A stretch of DNA of 64,000 nucleotides, from positions 186,001 to 250,000 of the forward strand of contig NZ_JAPCWC010000006.1 of assembly GCF_026420865.1 (NCBI RefSeq). Reading direction: 5' to 3'. Under the pieces are notes generated by a model, which had not been told where the DNA came from, did no database searches, and was given only the letters and a program-made list of their open reading frames with translations. Positions 42,194-50,558 of this stretch are shown here, in pieces; within the stretch, counting starts at the first letter, position 1, and each line of letters begins with the position of its first letter. The DNA is from Novosphingobium clariflavum (GTDB taxonomy: Bacteria > Pseudomonadota > Alphaproteobacteria > Sphingomonadales > Sphingomonadaceae). The translations under genes and the position numbers were made by a program.

Positions 42194-43015
42194 ATGACCC
42201 GCGCCGCGCTGTTCCAGATGACCACGGGTATCGATCCCGTGACCAACGCCCGGGCGATCGTTGCTGCCGTGGCCGAGGCCCGGGCGGGCGGCGCGGCGAT
42301 GCTGTTCACGCCGGAAATGTCCGGCCTGCTCGACCGTCAGCGCGAGCGGGCAGCGGCCAGCATCGTATCCGAGGGGGAGGACCCCGTGCTTGCCGCCGTG
42401 CGCGAGGCCGCCGCGCGTGAAGGACTGTGGGTCCACATCGGCTCGTTGGCGGTTCGCCCGGAAGGCGGCGACGGTCGTTATGCCAACCGCGCCTTCGTGA
42501 TCGACGACAAGGGCGAGATCCGCGCCCGCTACGACAAGATGCACATGTTCGACGTCGATCTCGCGAGCGGCGAATCCTGGCGCGAATCGAGCGCTTATGC
42601 CCCCGGCGACAAAGTGGTCACGGTGGAGACGCCGCTGGGCCGCCTTGGCCTGGCGATCTGCTATGATGTGCGGTTCCCGGCTCTGTTCGAGGCGCTGGGA
42701 CGGGCGAAGTGCGACGTGATCGCCGCGCCTGCAGCCTTCACCGTGCCGACCGGCAAGGCGCACTGGCACCTCTTGCAGCGGGCCCGCGCGGTGGAGGCTA
42801 GCGCCTATGTCTTGAGCGCGGCACAAGTGGGCAGGCATGAGGACGGGCGCGAGACCTACGGTCACAGCCTTGCCATCGATCCCTGGGGCGAGATCCTGCT
42901 CGACATGGGCGGTGAAGCGGCGGGGCTTGGCTTCGTCGATCTGGAGGCGGCGCGGATCGCCGAAATCCGGGCCCAATTGCCGAGCCTTGCCAATCGGCGC
43001 ACGATCGCCGATTAA
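42194..43015 (+). CDS. Carbon-nitrogen hydrolase, Nit1-like amidase
   Basis: Nitrilase-superfamily amidase of 273 residues from ATG 42194, one base after grxC. The catalytic triad is complete: Glu41 (FTPEMSG), Lys115 (YDKMHMFDVD) and Cys156 (LAICYDVRFP). The motif around Lys and Cys is that of Nit1/omega-amidase proteins, which hydrolyse deaminated glutathione or 2-oxo acid amides; which of the two applies here is inference. A longer frame upstream overlaps grxC and is not the start. Confidence 0.9.
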   Translation: MTRAALFQMTTGIDPVTNARAIVAAVAEARAGGAAMLFTPEMSGLLDRQRERAAASIVSEGEDPVLAAVREAAAREGLWVHIGSLAVRPEGGDGRYANRAFVIDDKGEIRARYDKMHMFDVDLASGESWRESSAYAPGDKVVTVETPLGRLGLAICYDVRFPALFEALGRAKCDVIAAPAAFTVPTGKAHWHLLQRARAVEASAYVLSAAQVGRHEDGRETYGHSLAIDPWGEILLDMGGEAAGLGFVDLEAARIAEIRAQLPSLANRRTIAD

Positions 43016-43052
43016 GTCCGAAAGTTGACGGGTTTCGCGCAAGAATATCGCC

Positions 43053-43544
43053 ATGATTGTCTATGATCTCGAGTGCCGCGCAGCGCACCACCGTTTCGAG
43101 GGCTGGTTCAAGTCCTCGGACGACTTCGCGCGCCAGCAGGAACGCGGCCTGCTCTGTTGCCCGCAGTGCGGCAGCGATGACGTGGAGAAGGCGTTGCAGG
43201 CGCCGCGACTGACCCGCAAGGGCAACCAGCGTAGCGAGCCGGTTCCGACCCGCGCGCCGCAGCCACCTGCGGCACCCGCCGCACCGGTGGCCAGCGTTCC
43301 ACTGCCGCCGCAGGCAGTGGAACTGATCCACAAGCTCGCCACGATGCAGGCCGAGGCGCTCAAGGACAGCCGCTATGTCGGCAGGAATTTTGCCGAGGAT
43401 GCCCGTGCCATGCATTACGGCGAGCGTGAGCGCGAAGTGATCCACGGCGAAGCCAGTGCCGAGCAGGCTCAGGAACTGATCGAGGAAGGCATTGCTGTCG
43501 CCGCCCTGCCGTTTCCGGTGGTTCCCCCCGAAAGCGCGAACTGA
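43053..43544 (+). CDS. DUF1178 family protein
   Basis: 163 residues, unknown function, widely conserved in alpha- and betaproteobacteria. The N-terminal section MIVYDLECRAAHHRFEGWF and a CxxC zinc-type motif (CCPQCGSDDVEKAL) look like a small metal-binding ribbon. A Pro/Ala linker (about 68-92) separates it from a helical C-terminus with SRYVGRNFAEDARAMHYGE. It follows the amidase by 37 bases, probably in the same transcript. Confidence 0.88.
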   Translation: MIVYDLECRAAHHRFEGWFKSSDDFARQQERGLLCCPQCGSDDVEKALQAPRLTRKGNQRSEPVPTRAPQPPAAPAAPVASVPLPPQAVELIHKLATMQAEALKDSRYVGRNFAEDARAMHYGEREREVIHGEASAEQAQELIEEGIAVAALPFPVVPPESAN

Positions 43545-43589
43545 ACGAATTGCCAACTCCGGTTCCTCACGGTAGGAGGCCGGGCAGGG

Positions 43590-43666
43590 GCGCCCGTAGC
43601 TCAGCCGGATAGAGCACCAGATTCCTAATCTGGGGGCCATGGGTTCGAATCCCGTCGGGCGCACCA
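43590..43666 (+). tRNA. tRNA-Arg (anticodon CCU)
   Basis: Complete cloverleaf of 77 bases with encoded CCA. Acceptor GCGCCCG pairs with CGGGCGC; the D-loop has AGCTCAGCCGGATAGAGC; anticodon stem CCAGA/TCTGG encloses loop TTCCTAA (anticodon CCT); the T-arm is GGGTTCGAATCCC. It reads the rare AGG codon. Confidence 0.97.
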
Positions 43667-43679
43667 CGTTTCAGGAAAG

Positions 43680-43703
43680 CCCCCGGTATTCCCGGGGGTT
43701 TTT
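43680..43703 (+). terminator. Intrinsic terminator after tRNA-Arg
   Basis: Stem CCCCCGG / CCGGGGG with a five-base loop and a TTTTT tail, 14 bases after the tRNA end. Confidence 0.9.
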
Positions 43704-43861
43704 CTTTGTCGGGCATGCCCTCGCCTGGCAGCTGTTATGAAAAAAATCCCGCCAATTCATCGTCGAACCGCTAATTCGAACCAGACCGGCAGCATCAAGG
43801 GTGCTTTCCACTTGTCGCCGAAGCGATTACTCTTGGCCGATGCCCCAGGGGGATGTGCGAC

Positions 43862-44845
43862 ATGTTTGGTTTTCTGAAGAAGCAGTTCGTCGACGTTATC
43901 GAATGGCTGGAAAAGCCGGGTGAACTGGCATGGCGGGTGCCGTTCGAGGACCGCGAGATCCAGAACGGCGCCCAGCTGACGGTGCGCGAGGGGCAGGTCG
44001 CCGTCTTCGTCAACGAAGGCTGCGTGGCGGATTTCTTCGAATCGGGCCTGCACACGCTCAACACCGCCAACCTGCCGGTGCTGACCAACCTGATGAACTG
44101 GGACAAGGGCTTCAAATCGCCCTTCAAGTCCGATGTCGTCTTCCTGTCCCGCAAGGAGCAGCACGGGCTCAAGTGGGGCACGGCCCAGCCTGTGACGGTG
44201 CGCGATGCCGAATTCGGTGCGCTGCGTATCCGGGCTTTCGGGTCCTACTCGTTCCGTGTGGCGCAGCTCGAACCCTTTGTCTCGCGGGTGGTCGGCACGC
44301 TGGAAGGCGTTTCCGCCGCTTCGCTTGAGCCGCAGCTGCGCGCTGCGATCCAGACCGCGCTGGCCGCAGCGCTGGGCGGCAGCGGCATCGCCTTTCTCGA
44401 CCTCGCCGCCAACCAGCAGGCGCTGTCGGACCGCATCAAGGTGGAAGTCGACAAGGCCTTTGCCCAGTGGGGCCTCGAATGCCTGACCTTCTACGTGGAG
44501 AGCGTTTCGCTGCCCGAGGACGTGCAGGCCCATCTCGACAAGGGCTCCTCGATGCGGGTGCTGGGCGATCTGGCGCAGTATACGCGTTTCCAGGCCGCAG
44601 AGGCGATCGAGCAGGCGGCGGGCGCCGATGGCGGCGTGGCCGGGATCGGTGCTGGCGTGGCAGCGGCGACGGCGCTCGGCGGGGCCATGTCGGCAGGGCT
44701 GGGCGCTGTCCCGGCCGCTCCTGCGCAGGCCGAGGAAGATCCCATCGCCACGATCGAGAAGCTGCACAAGCTGGTCACGCTCGGCGCGCTCAGCCAGCAG
44801 GAATTCGACGCCAAGAAAGCCGAACTGCTTTCGCGTATTCGCTGA
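43862..44845 (+). CDS. SPFH-domain protein with C-terminal SHOCT
   Basis: 327 residues from ATG 43862 (GGGGGA eight bases upstream; ATG 43853 is also in frame). The N-terminal about 220 residues match the SPFH / virion-core-like (YdjI-type) family: WRVPFEDREIQNGAQLTVREGQVAVFVNEG, then GSYSFRVAQLEPFV and LTFYVESVSLPEDVQ. A Gly/Ala-rich, possibly membrane-associated stretch follows (about 255-285). The end (about 295-327) is a SHOCT oligomerisation motif (IEKLHKLVTLGALSQQEFDAKKAELLSRI). First gene of a polyamine-linked membrane operon; probably a ring or sheet-forming scaffold. Confidence 0.85.
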   Translation: MFGFLKKQFVDVIEWLEKPGELAWRVPFEDREIQNGAQLTVREGQVAVFVNEGCVADFFESGLHTLNTANLPVLTNLMNWDKGFKSPFKSDVVFLSRKEQHGLKWGTAQPVTVRDAEFGALRIRAFGSYSFRVAQLEPFVSRVVGTLEGVSAASLEPQLRAAIQTALAAALGGSGIAFLDLAANQQALSDRIKVEVDKAFAQWGLECLTFYVESVSLPEDVQAHLDKGSSMRVLGDLAQYTRFQAAEAIEQAAGADGGVAGIGAGVAAATALGGAMSAGLGAVPAAPAQAEEDPIATIEKLHKLVTLGALSQQEFDAKKAELLSRIR

Positions 44846-44872
44846 CGCGAAGGGTTCGGGGGGAATAGCGGC

Positions 44873-45535
44873 GTGATCAATTGCCCGTCCTGCGGCGCGG
44901 CCCTGCCTGTGCGGGGCCTTTCCGCGCCTTATACGACCTGCAGCCATTGCCAGACGCTGATCCTGCGACAGGGGCAGGCGGTGGAGGAGATCGGCAAGGT
45001 TGCCGTGGTGCCGGAAGACGTTTCGCCGGTGCGGATCGGCACGCGTTTTCATGTCGGCGGCGTGGACTTCGTTGCCGCGGGCCGCGTGCGCTGGGGCTGG
45101 AGCGGCGGCTCGTGGAACGAATGGCTGCTCTATGCGGCCGACGGCCAGACGCGCTGGCTGGGCGAGGCCATGGGCATGTACATGCTGACGGCCGAGCGTG
45201 CCGATGTCATGACGTCATCGTTGGCGCGCGACTTTGCGGGTGGCGGCGAACTGGTGCCCGGGCAGACGTTTGTGGTGGACGGTGCGGAATATGCCGTCTC
45301 CGATGTGAAGCAGGCCGAATGCCTTGGCGGCGAGGGTGATCTGCCGTTTCCGCCGCGCACCGGCTGGGCGATGACCAATGTCGATTTCCGCACGACCGGC
45401 GGCGCGGCGCTGTCGCTCCAGCGGGACGGGCAGGGGGCGTCGGCCTGGCTCGGAACCTGGCATGAACTTGCCGACCTCGCTCCGCGTGCGCTGGCGGAGA
45501 TCGAGGGCTGGACGGTGCCGGAGGCCATGCAGTGA
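44873..45535 (+). CDS. Zinc-ribbon DUF4178 protein, first copy
   Basis: 220 residues from GTG 44873. A zinc ribbon with C4/C7 and C23/C26 opens the protein. A DUF4178 domain follows (GTRFHVGGVDFVAAGRVRW, WNEWLLYAADGQTRWLGE). No membrane helix is seen, so it is cytoplasmic. The stop overlaps the GTG of the second DUF4178 gene by four bases. The family function is unknown; it is repeatedly found next to spermidine-synthase-like and DUF350 genes. Confidence 0.85.
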   Translation: MINCPSCGAALPVRGLSAPYTTCSHCQTLILRQGQAVEEIGKVAVVPEDVSPVRIGTRFHVGGVDFVAAGRVRWGWSGGSWNEWLLYAADGQTRWLGEAMGMYMLTAERADVMTSSLARDFAGGGELVPGQTFVVDGAEYAVSDVKQAECLGGEGDLPFPPRTGWAMTNVDFRTTGGAALSLQRDGQGASAWLGTWHELADLAPRALAEIEGWTVPEAMQ

Positions 45536-46869
45536 ACGCCCCCAAGCACGCCGTGCGCGCGGTAACCTGTCCCAATTGCGGCGGCACTCTGGAGGTGCGC
45601 GCGGCGGGCTGGTCGGTGAACCTGGCCTGCCGGTACTGCGGCTCCATCCTCGACGTGTCGCGGCCCGAAGTGCAACTTCTTGAGCAGCACAACCGTGCCG
45701 CTGCCGGTTTCGCGCTACCGCTCGGCAGCAGGGGGCGGCTGTTCGACACCGAATGGCAAGTGATCGGCGCGCTGAAACGCAGCGATGCCTGGTCGACCTG
45801 GCGCGAATACCTGCTGCTCAATCCTTACACCGGGTATCGCTGGCTGGTCGAGTACGAGGGCGACTGGAAGTTCGGCACGATGCTGCTGGGCCGACCTGAG
45901 GAGAGCGGCAAGACCGTCGTCTGGCAGGGGCAGCGTTACCGGCAGGAGGACGAGGCGGTGCTCGCCACTACCGAGACGGTGATCGGTGAATTCTACTGGC
46001 GCGTTTCCAGCGGGGACCGCGTGCTTTGTGCATCTTATACCAGCCGGGATTTCACGCTCTCGCGCGAGGAAGCGGACGGCGAGGTCAACTGGACGCACCT
46101 TGTCGCGCTCTCCGGTGGCCATGTCGAAAGCGCCTTCGGAATCCTGCCTCCCGAGCCGGAAGAACCCCGGGGTGGCGGCAACAAGGCGCGCGGCTATGCG
46201 CTGTTCGAGACCGAGGCGCAGGCTGAAGCGCAGGCCGCGGCGGCGCGCGGCGTCGACGATGTTCCGGCGATGCTTGGCCTTTCGTTGCTGACGCTCATCG
46301 CCGCGCTGGTCCTGATGCTGGGCTTTGCCGGCGGTTCTGCCGAAGTCAGGACGGATATTGAAGCGCCGTTCGGGCGCACCGCCGAAGGCATCCGCCTGGG
46401 TTCGATTACCGTCAATCGCCCCTGGCAGTTCGTCAGCGTGACCGCACGGGCCAATACCCTCGACAATCAGTGGGTCGATCTCGACTACAGCCTTGTCGAC
46501 CGGGCGACCGGCCAGTCGATCGATGCCTATGGCCTCGTCGAGCACTACACCGGCCGCGACAGCGACGGCGCGTGGAGCGAAGGCGATACCAAGGCGACGA
46601 TCCAGTTCGGGCATATCCGGAAAGGCACGTACGACGTCTTTGTCGACGCCGGCGCGCATCGCTGGCCGACCGACGTGCCGCCCGTCAATAGCGCCTCGCC
46701 CTGGGAGGCTTCGACGTATGGCGGATGGGGCGAGGAGCGGCCGGGCCCGGTTCCGGTCGCGGTGACGGTGAAGACCAATACGGTGCCCAGGGGCAACTTC
46801 TGGACGCTGTGCATTCTGGTGGCGCTGATGCCCGCCTTCGCACTCTATCGCGGATGGAAATACCGATGA
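45532..46869 (+). CDS. Zinc-ribbon DUF4178 membrane protein, second copy
   Basis: 445 residues from GTG. A zinc ribbon (C13/C16, C33/C36) is followed by a DUF4178 domain (TEWQVIGALKRSDAWSTWREYLLLNPYTGYRWLVEYEGDW). A membrane helix comes at about 250-268, then an external beta-type domain (about 270-420), and a final hydrophobic helix (about 423-440). It differs from the first copy in being anchored with an exported part. GTGA overlap indicates coupled translation with the first copy. Confidence 0.83.
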   Translation: MNAPKHAVRAVTCPNCGGTLEVRAAGWSVNLACRYCGSILDVSRPEVQLLEQHNRAAAGFALPLGSRGRLFDTEWQVIGALKRSDAWSTWREYLLLNPYTGYRWLVEYEGDWKFGTMLLGRPEESGKTVVWQGQRYRQEDEAVLATTETVIGEFYWRVSSGDRVLCASYTSRDFTLSREEADGEVNWTHLVALSGGHVESAFGILPPEPEEPRGGGNKARGYALFETEAQAEAQAAAARGVDDVPAMLGLSLLTLIAALVLMLGFAGGSAEVRTDIEAPFGRTAEGIRLGSITVNRPWQFVSVTARANTLDNQWVDLDYSLVDRATGQSIDAYGLVEHYTGRDSDGAWSEGDTKATIQFGHIRKGTYDVFVDAGAHRWPTDVPPVNSASPWEASTYGGWGEERPGPVPVAVTVKTNTVPRGNFWTLCILVALMPAFALYRGWKYR

Positions 46870-46879
46870 GGCCCGAACA

Positions 46880-46911
46880 ATGAGGTCTTTGCCATGAGGT
46901 CTTTGTCATGA
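46880..46911 (+). repeat. Tandem 14-base repeat forming two mini-cistrons
   Basis: ATGAGGTCTTTGCC (46880) and ATGAGGTCTTTGTC (46894) stand in tandem, and a third ATGAGG begins the next gene (46908). Each repeat reads as Met-Arg-Ser-Leu-Pro/Ser-stop, and each stop overlaps the next ATG as ATGA. A ribosome could hand over from one to the next into the 53-residue gene. The alternative is a plain duplication. Confidence 0.6.
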
Positions 46912-47069
46912 GGGCGCGCCTGTTCTTCCATGCGCTGTGCTGCCTGTTCCTGCTGGCGGGCGTGGCGGCATCCAGCTTCTACGCCTGGTCGCCCTATTCC
47001 GACGAGAAACGCGAGGCGGGATCGGGTGGCGGTTCCGGCATCCGGGGCAGCGGCCCCACCCACAAGTAA
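46908..47069 (+). CDS. Small membrane peptide, 53 residues
   Basis: Short gene of 53 residues: MRARLFFHALCCLFLLAGV opens with a positively charged start and a hydrophobic helix (about 6-25). A Ser/Gly-rich, Lys-containing hydrophilic tail (about 30-53) follows. It could be a single-pass membrane peptide or a cleaved signal. The start at 46908 follows the two mini-cistrons, and 130 bases separate it from the DUF350 gene. Its position inside the operon and in-phase spacing support it; no homology call is made. Confidence 0.5.
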   Translation: MRARLFFHALCCLFLLAGVAASSFYAWSPYSDEKREAGSGGGSGIRGSGPTHK

Positions 47070-47078
47070 TTCACGCCA

Positions 47079-47177
47079 GAGCGGTTTCCGATCCGACCGC
47101 ATCGGATCGACTGCTCCAAGATTTTGTTTCTCCGCGCTTTCCGGGTCATCAGGTAAGTCCACCTGATCGGAAAGCGC
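47079..47177. repeat. Two-hairpin intergenic repeat element
   Basis: Two adjacent imperfect palindromes lie in the gap before the DUF350 gene. First (47079-47116): GAGCGGT, then CGATCCGA, five bases, TCGGATCG, ACTGCTC. Second (47134-47177): GCGCTTTCCG, four unpaired bases, ATCAGGT, six-base loop, ACCTGAT, CGGAAAGCGC. From memory this looks like dispersed palindromes of sphingomonad and related genomes; only one copy is in this window. Confidence 0.65.
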
Positions 47178-47199
47178 CCTAACGGCAGGGAGCCCAGAC

Positions 47200-47409
47200 A
47201 TGCTCACGCTTTCCGTCTTCCTCGCGACCTTGCTCTACGCGGGGCTCGGCATCGTCATCTTCATCGTCAGCTTCGTGCTGGTGGACAAGCTGACCCCGGG
47301 CGAGCTCTGGCGCGAGATCATCGAGCGCAAGAACATGGCCGTCGCGATCCTCGCGGGCGCCGTGGCGCTTGGCATCTCGAACATCATCGCTGCGGCCATT
47401 CATGGCTGA
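47200..47409 (+). CDS. DUF350 membrane protein
   Basis: 69 residues, two hydrophobic helices (about 6-28 and 45-65) joined by a charged loop (VDKLTPGELWREIIERKN). DUF350 proteins are two-helix units that in related operons accompany DUF4178 and spermidine-synthase-like genes; function unknown. SD CAGGGA lies nine bases before ATG 47200. Its end overlaps the next gene by eight bases, a sign of coupled translation. Confidence 0.9.
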   Translation: MLTLSVFLATLLYAGLGIVIFIVSFVLVDKLTPGELWREIIERKNMAVAILAGAVALGISNIIAAAIHG

Positions 47410-48961
47410 ACAGGACTTCGTGGCAGAAGGGGCCGTGGGTGAGGGCGGGGAAAAGGGCCCTGCCTCGCTTGCGGTCATTCTGCTGGTTTCGGTCCTGGTC
47501 GTTGCCACCTGCGGGCTGATCTACGAATTGCTGGCGGGCACGCTGGCGAGCTATCTGCTGGGCGACAGCGTCACCCAGTTCTCGACGGTGATCGGCTCCT
47601 ACCTCTTCGCGATGGGCGTGGGCAGTTGGCTCTCGCGCCATGTCCGGGGCGACGAGATCGGCGTCTTCGTGCGGGTGGAAGTGATGATCGCCGCGCTCGG
47701 CGGGTGGTCGGCGGCGGGGCTGTTCATGCTGTTCCCGCTGGTCGGCGACTTCCGCGTCGCGCTCTATGCGCTGGTCCTGGCGATCGGCGTGTTGGTCGGC
47801 CTCGAAATCCCGCTGCTGATCCGTATCCTGCGCCACCGTTTCGCGTTTCGCGAACTGGTCTCCAATGTCCTGACGTACGACTATGTCGGCGCGCTGATTG
47901 CCTCGCTGCTGTTTCCGCTGGTGCTGGTGCCGTGGCTCGGGATGATCCGCACCGGTTTTGTCTTCGGCCTTGCCAACGTGGCCGTCGCGCTTGCGCTGCT
48001 GGTCGCGCTGCGCCGCCAGCGCCGGATCGGCGCAGACATGGCGGCGGCGCTGGTGGTCACCGCAAGCCTGCTTGTCGGTCTTGCCATGGCGGACCGCATG
48101 CAGCGCTGGTCGGAAGTCGCCTTTTATGCCGAGCCGGTGATCCATGCCCGCTCGACGCCCTATCAGCGCATCGTCATCACCCGCCGGAACGAGGACCTGC
48201 GCCTCTATCTCAACGGCAACCTCCAGTTCTCCACCCGCGATGAGTACCGTTATCACGAGGCGCTGGTCTGGCCGGTGCTGGGCCGTGTCGCCCATCCTGC
48301 GCAAGTGCTGATCCTTGGCGGCGGCGACGGTCTTGCCGCACGCGAGGTGCTGCGGGACGCGCGCGTGCGGCACCTCACGCTGGTCGATCTCGACCCCGAA
48401 ATGACGCACTTGTTCCGCGATACGCCGCAACTGGCCGCGCTCAATGACCACTCGCTCTCCTCGCCGCGCATCACCGTGCACAATGCCGATGCCTTCCGCT
48501 GGGTTCGCGAGGCCGAGGGGCCTTACGACGCGGTGATCGTCGACTTTCCCGATCCCACCGAGTTCTCGCTCGGCAAGCTCTATACCGAGAGTTTCTACCG
48601 CGAAGTCGCCCGCCTGCTGGCGCCCGGCGGGGTGATGACGGTGCAGAGCACTTCGCCGCTGATCGCTCCGCGCTCCTACTGGACGGTGGCGAGCACGCTG
48701 GAAGCCGCCGGCCTGTTCTCGCGCGGGTATCACGCCTATGTGCCGAGTTTCGGCGAATGGGGCTTCACGCTGGCCGCGCATCGGCCGCTGACGGACGCGG
48801 TGAACCTGCCCGGCGGCCTGCGTTTCCTCACCGCCTCCAGCGAGCGGGCGATGTTCGATTTCCCGCCTGACATGGCCCGCAGGCCGACGCCGGTGAACCG
48901 CCTCGACAACCAGGCTCTCGTGCGCAGCTTTGCCGAGGAATGGGGCAAGTATGAAGGCTGA
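47402..48961 (+). CDS. Membrane-fused spermidine-synthase-like aminopropyltransferase
   Basis: 519 residues. Residues about 30-235 form six to seven membrane helices. Residues about 240-519 form a spermidine-synthase-like methyltransferase-fold domain: the substrate face LYLNGNLQFSTRDEYRYHEALVWPVL, the GGGDGLAAREVL loop (about 305), DLDPEMT, NADAFRWV and IVDFPDPTEFSLGKLYTESFY with the expected Asp pair. It should transfer an aminopropyl group from decarboxylated AdoMet, or bind such a ligand, at the membrane. An upstream start at 47369 is not favoured. It overlaps DUF350 by 8 bases and the FAD gene by 11. Confidence 0.88.
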   Translation: MAEQDFVAEGAVGEGGEKGPASLAVILLVSVLVVATCGLIYELLAGTLASYLLGDSVTQFSTVIGSYLFAMGVGSWLSRHVRGDEIGVFVRVEVMIAALGGWSAAGLFMLFPLVGDFRVALYALVLAIGVLVGLEIPLLIRILRHRFAFRELVSNVLTYDYVGALIASLLFPLVLVPWLGMIRTGFVFGLANVAVALALLVALRRQRRIGADMAAALVVTASLLVGLAMADRMQRWSEVAFYAEPVIHARSTPYQRIVITRRNEDLRLYLNGNLQFSTRDEYRYHEALVWPVLGRVAHPAQVLILGGGDGLAAREVLRDARVRHLTLVDLDPEMTHLFRDTPQLAALNDHSLSSPRITVHNADAFRWVREAEGPYDAVIVDFPDPTEFSLGKLYTESFYREVARLLAPGGVMTVQSTSPLIAPRSYWTVASTLEAAGLFSRGYHAYVPSFGEWGFTLAAHRPLTDAVNLPGGLRFLTASSERAMFDFPPDMARRPTPVNRLDNQALVRSFAEEWGKYEG

Positions 48962-50558
48962 ACAAACCCGGCGGCAGGTTCTGGCGGGCGGGACGCTTGC
49001 CGCCGGCGCGATGGCGCTGGGCGGCTGCGGCGAGGAGGCCATGGCCGGAGACCTCGGCGGGGCGGACTGGCAGCGCGGCCACCTGCTGCGCGACCGGCGC
49101 TTTCCCGAACCGAACGGGGCGGTGGAGGAGATCGACGTCGTGATCGCGGGCGGCGGCGCGGCGGGCCTCGCGGCCGGATGGCGACTGGCGGAAGCCGGTT
49201 TTGACCGCTTCACCCTGTTCGAACTGGAAGACAGGACCGGCGGCAATGCGCGTAATGGCAGGAATGCCGTCAGCGCTTATCCGCTTGGCGCCCATTACCT
49301 GCCGGTGCCCAATCGCGAGGCGAAGGCGCTGCGCCGCATGCTCGGCCAGTTCGGCATGATTACGGGGGAGCGGGATGGGGTGCCGGTCTACGATCCCTAC
49401 CAGCTCTGCGCAGACCTTGAGGAACGCCTGCTCTGGCGCGGGCGCTGGCAGGAAGGGCTGTTTCCCAATTCGGGCGTGACTGCCACCGATCGCGCCCAGC
49501 ACGCCGCGTTCGAGCGGCGGATGACTGAACTCCGCAAGTCCGTGGGATCGGATGGCCGTCCGGCTTTCGCTATTCCCATGGCCTTTTCGAGCGCCGACCC
49601 AGCCTTTCGCGCGCTTGACGGGATGAACTTTGCGCAGTGGCTCGATGGCGAGCATTTCACGTCGCCGGTGCTGCGCGCCTATCTGCGCTATTGCTGCCGC
49701 GACGATTATGGCAGCGAGCCCGAGCATGTCTCGGCATGGGCGGGCATCCACTATTTTGCGGGACGCCGGGGATGGGCCAGCGATGGTGACCGGGAACTGA
49801 CCTGGCCGGAAGGCAACGGCCGCCTCGTCTCGCTGATGGCGGGGCGGATCGAGTCGCACCTGAAACCGGCCCATAGCGTGTTCCGGGTGGAGCCGGACGG
49901 CGATGGCGCGCTGGTCGACCTGTTCGATCATGCCGCGCGCCGCAGCCGCCGCTTGCGGGCCAAGGCCGTCATCATGGCCATGCCCCATTTCGTGGCCGCG
50001 CGGGTCGCGCCCAGGTTCGCAGGTGAGGGCGCCATGTCCTACGCGCCCTGGGTGGTGGCCAATGTCACGGTGGGGCGTCATCCGGAAGGCAAGGGCGTTT
50101 CGCTCGCGTGGGACAATGTCTCGACCGCCAGCGAATCGCTCGGCTACGTGGTCGCCACGCATCAGAGCGAAGCCAGCGACGGCGGGCCGACGGTGCTGAC
50201 CTGGTACCTGCCGCTGTCGAAGGAGAAGCCGGAAGCGGCGCGCAAGATCATGATGACGCGCCCGCTGCGGGAGTGGCAGCGGATCGTGCGCGACGACCTG
50301 CTGGACATGAACCCCGACCTCGACGGCGCCATCGAGCGGATAGACGTGTGGCGCTGGGGGCATGCGATGATCCGCCCCACGCCCGGTTTCCTTTCCGATC
50401 CGGCCCGCGGCGCGGCGATCGCCGCCCGCCCGCCGGTGCTGTTTGCGCATTCGGACATGAGCGGCCTGTCGCTGTTCGAGGAGGCGCATTATCGCGGCGT
50501 CGTCGCGGCCGAAGCGGCGCTCGACCACCTCGGTCTTCCATTCGAAAGTTTCGCCTGA
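48951..50558 (+). CDS. Tat-exported FAD oxidoreductase, amine-oxidase-like
   Basis: 535 residues from ATG 48951. N-terminus TRRQVLAGGTLAAGAMALGGC is a twin-arginine signal with lipobox-like LGGC (Cys26), so it is probably a lipoprotein of the outer face. The FAD loop GGGAAGLAAG (67-76) and FELEDRTGGNARN follow. The C-terminal FAD contact region is AHSDMSGLSLFEEAHYRG. The overall type is flavin amine oxidase / protoporphyrinogen-oxidase-like. It sits between a spermidine-synthase-like gene and AdoMet decarboxylase, so a polyamine-type amine is the best substrate guess. Confidence 0.83.
   Translation: MKAEQTRRQVLAGGTLAAGAMALGGCGEEAMAGDLGGADWQRGHLLRDRRFPEPNGAVEEIDVVIAGGGAAGLAAGWRLAEAGFDRFTLFELEDRTGGNARNGRNAVSAYPLGAHYLPVPNREAKALRRMLGQFGMITGERDGVPVYDPYQLCADLEERLLWRGRWQEGLFPNSGVTATDRAQHAAFERRMTELRKSVGSDGRPAFAIPMAFSSADPAFRALDGMNFAQWLDGEHFTSPVLRAYLRYCCRDDYGSEPEHVSAWAGIHYFAGRRGWASDGDRELTWPEGNGRLVSLMAGRIESHLKPAHSVFRVEPDGDGALVDLFDHAARRSRRLRAKAVIMAMPHFVAARVAPRFAGEGAMSYAPWVVANVTVGRHPEGKGVSLAWDNVSTASESLGYVVATHQSEASDGGPTVLTWYLPLSKEKPEAARKIMMTRPLREWQRIVRDDLLDMNPDLDGAIERIDVWRWGHAMIRPTPGFLSDPARGAAIAARPPVLFAHSDMSGLSLFEEAHYRGVVAAEAALDHLGLPFESFA

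Noticed and set aside
43590..43666. tRNA-Arg as an attachment site for an integrated element
   Set aside because: No integrase gene, no second copy of the tRNA 3' end, and no composition change follow the tRNA.
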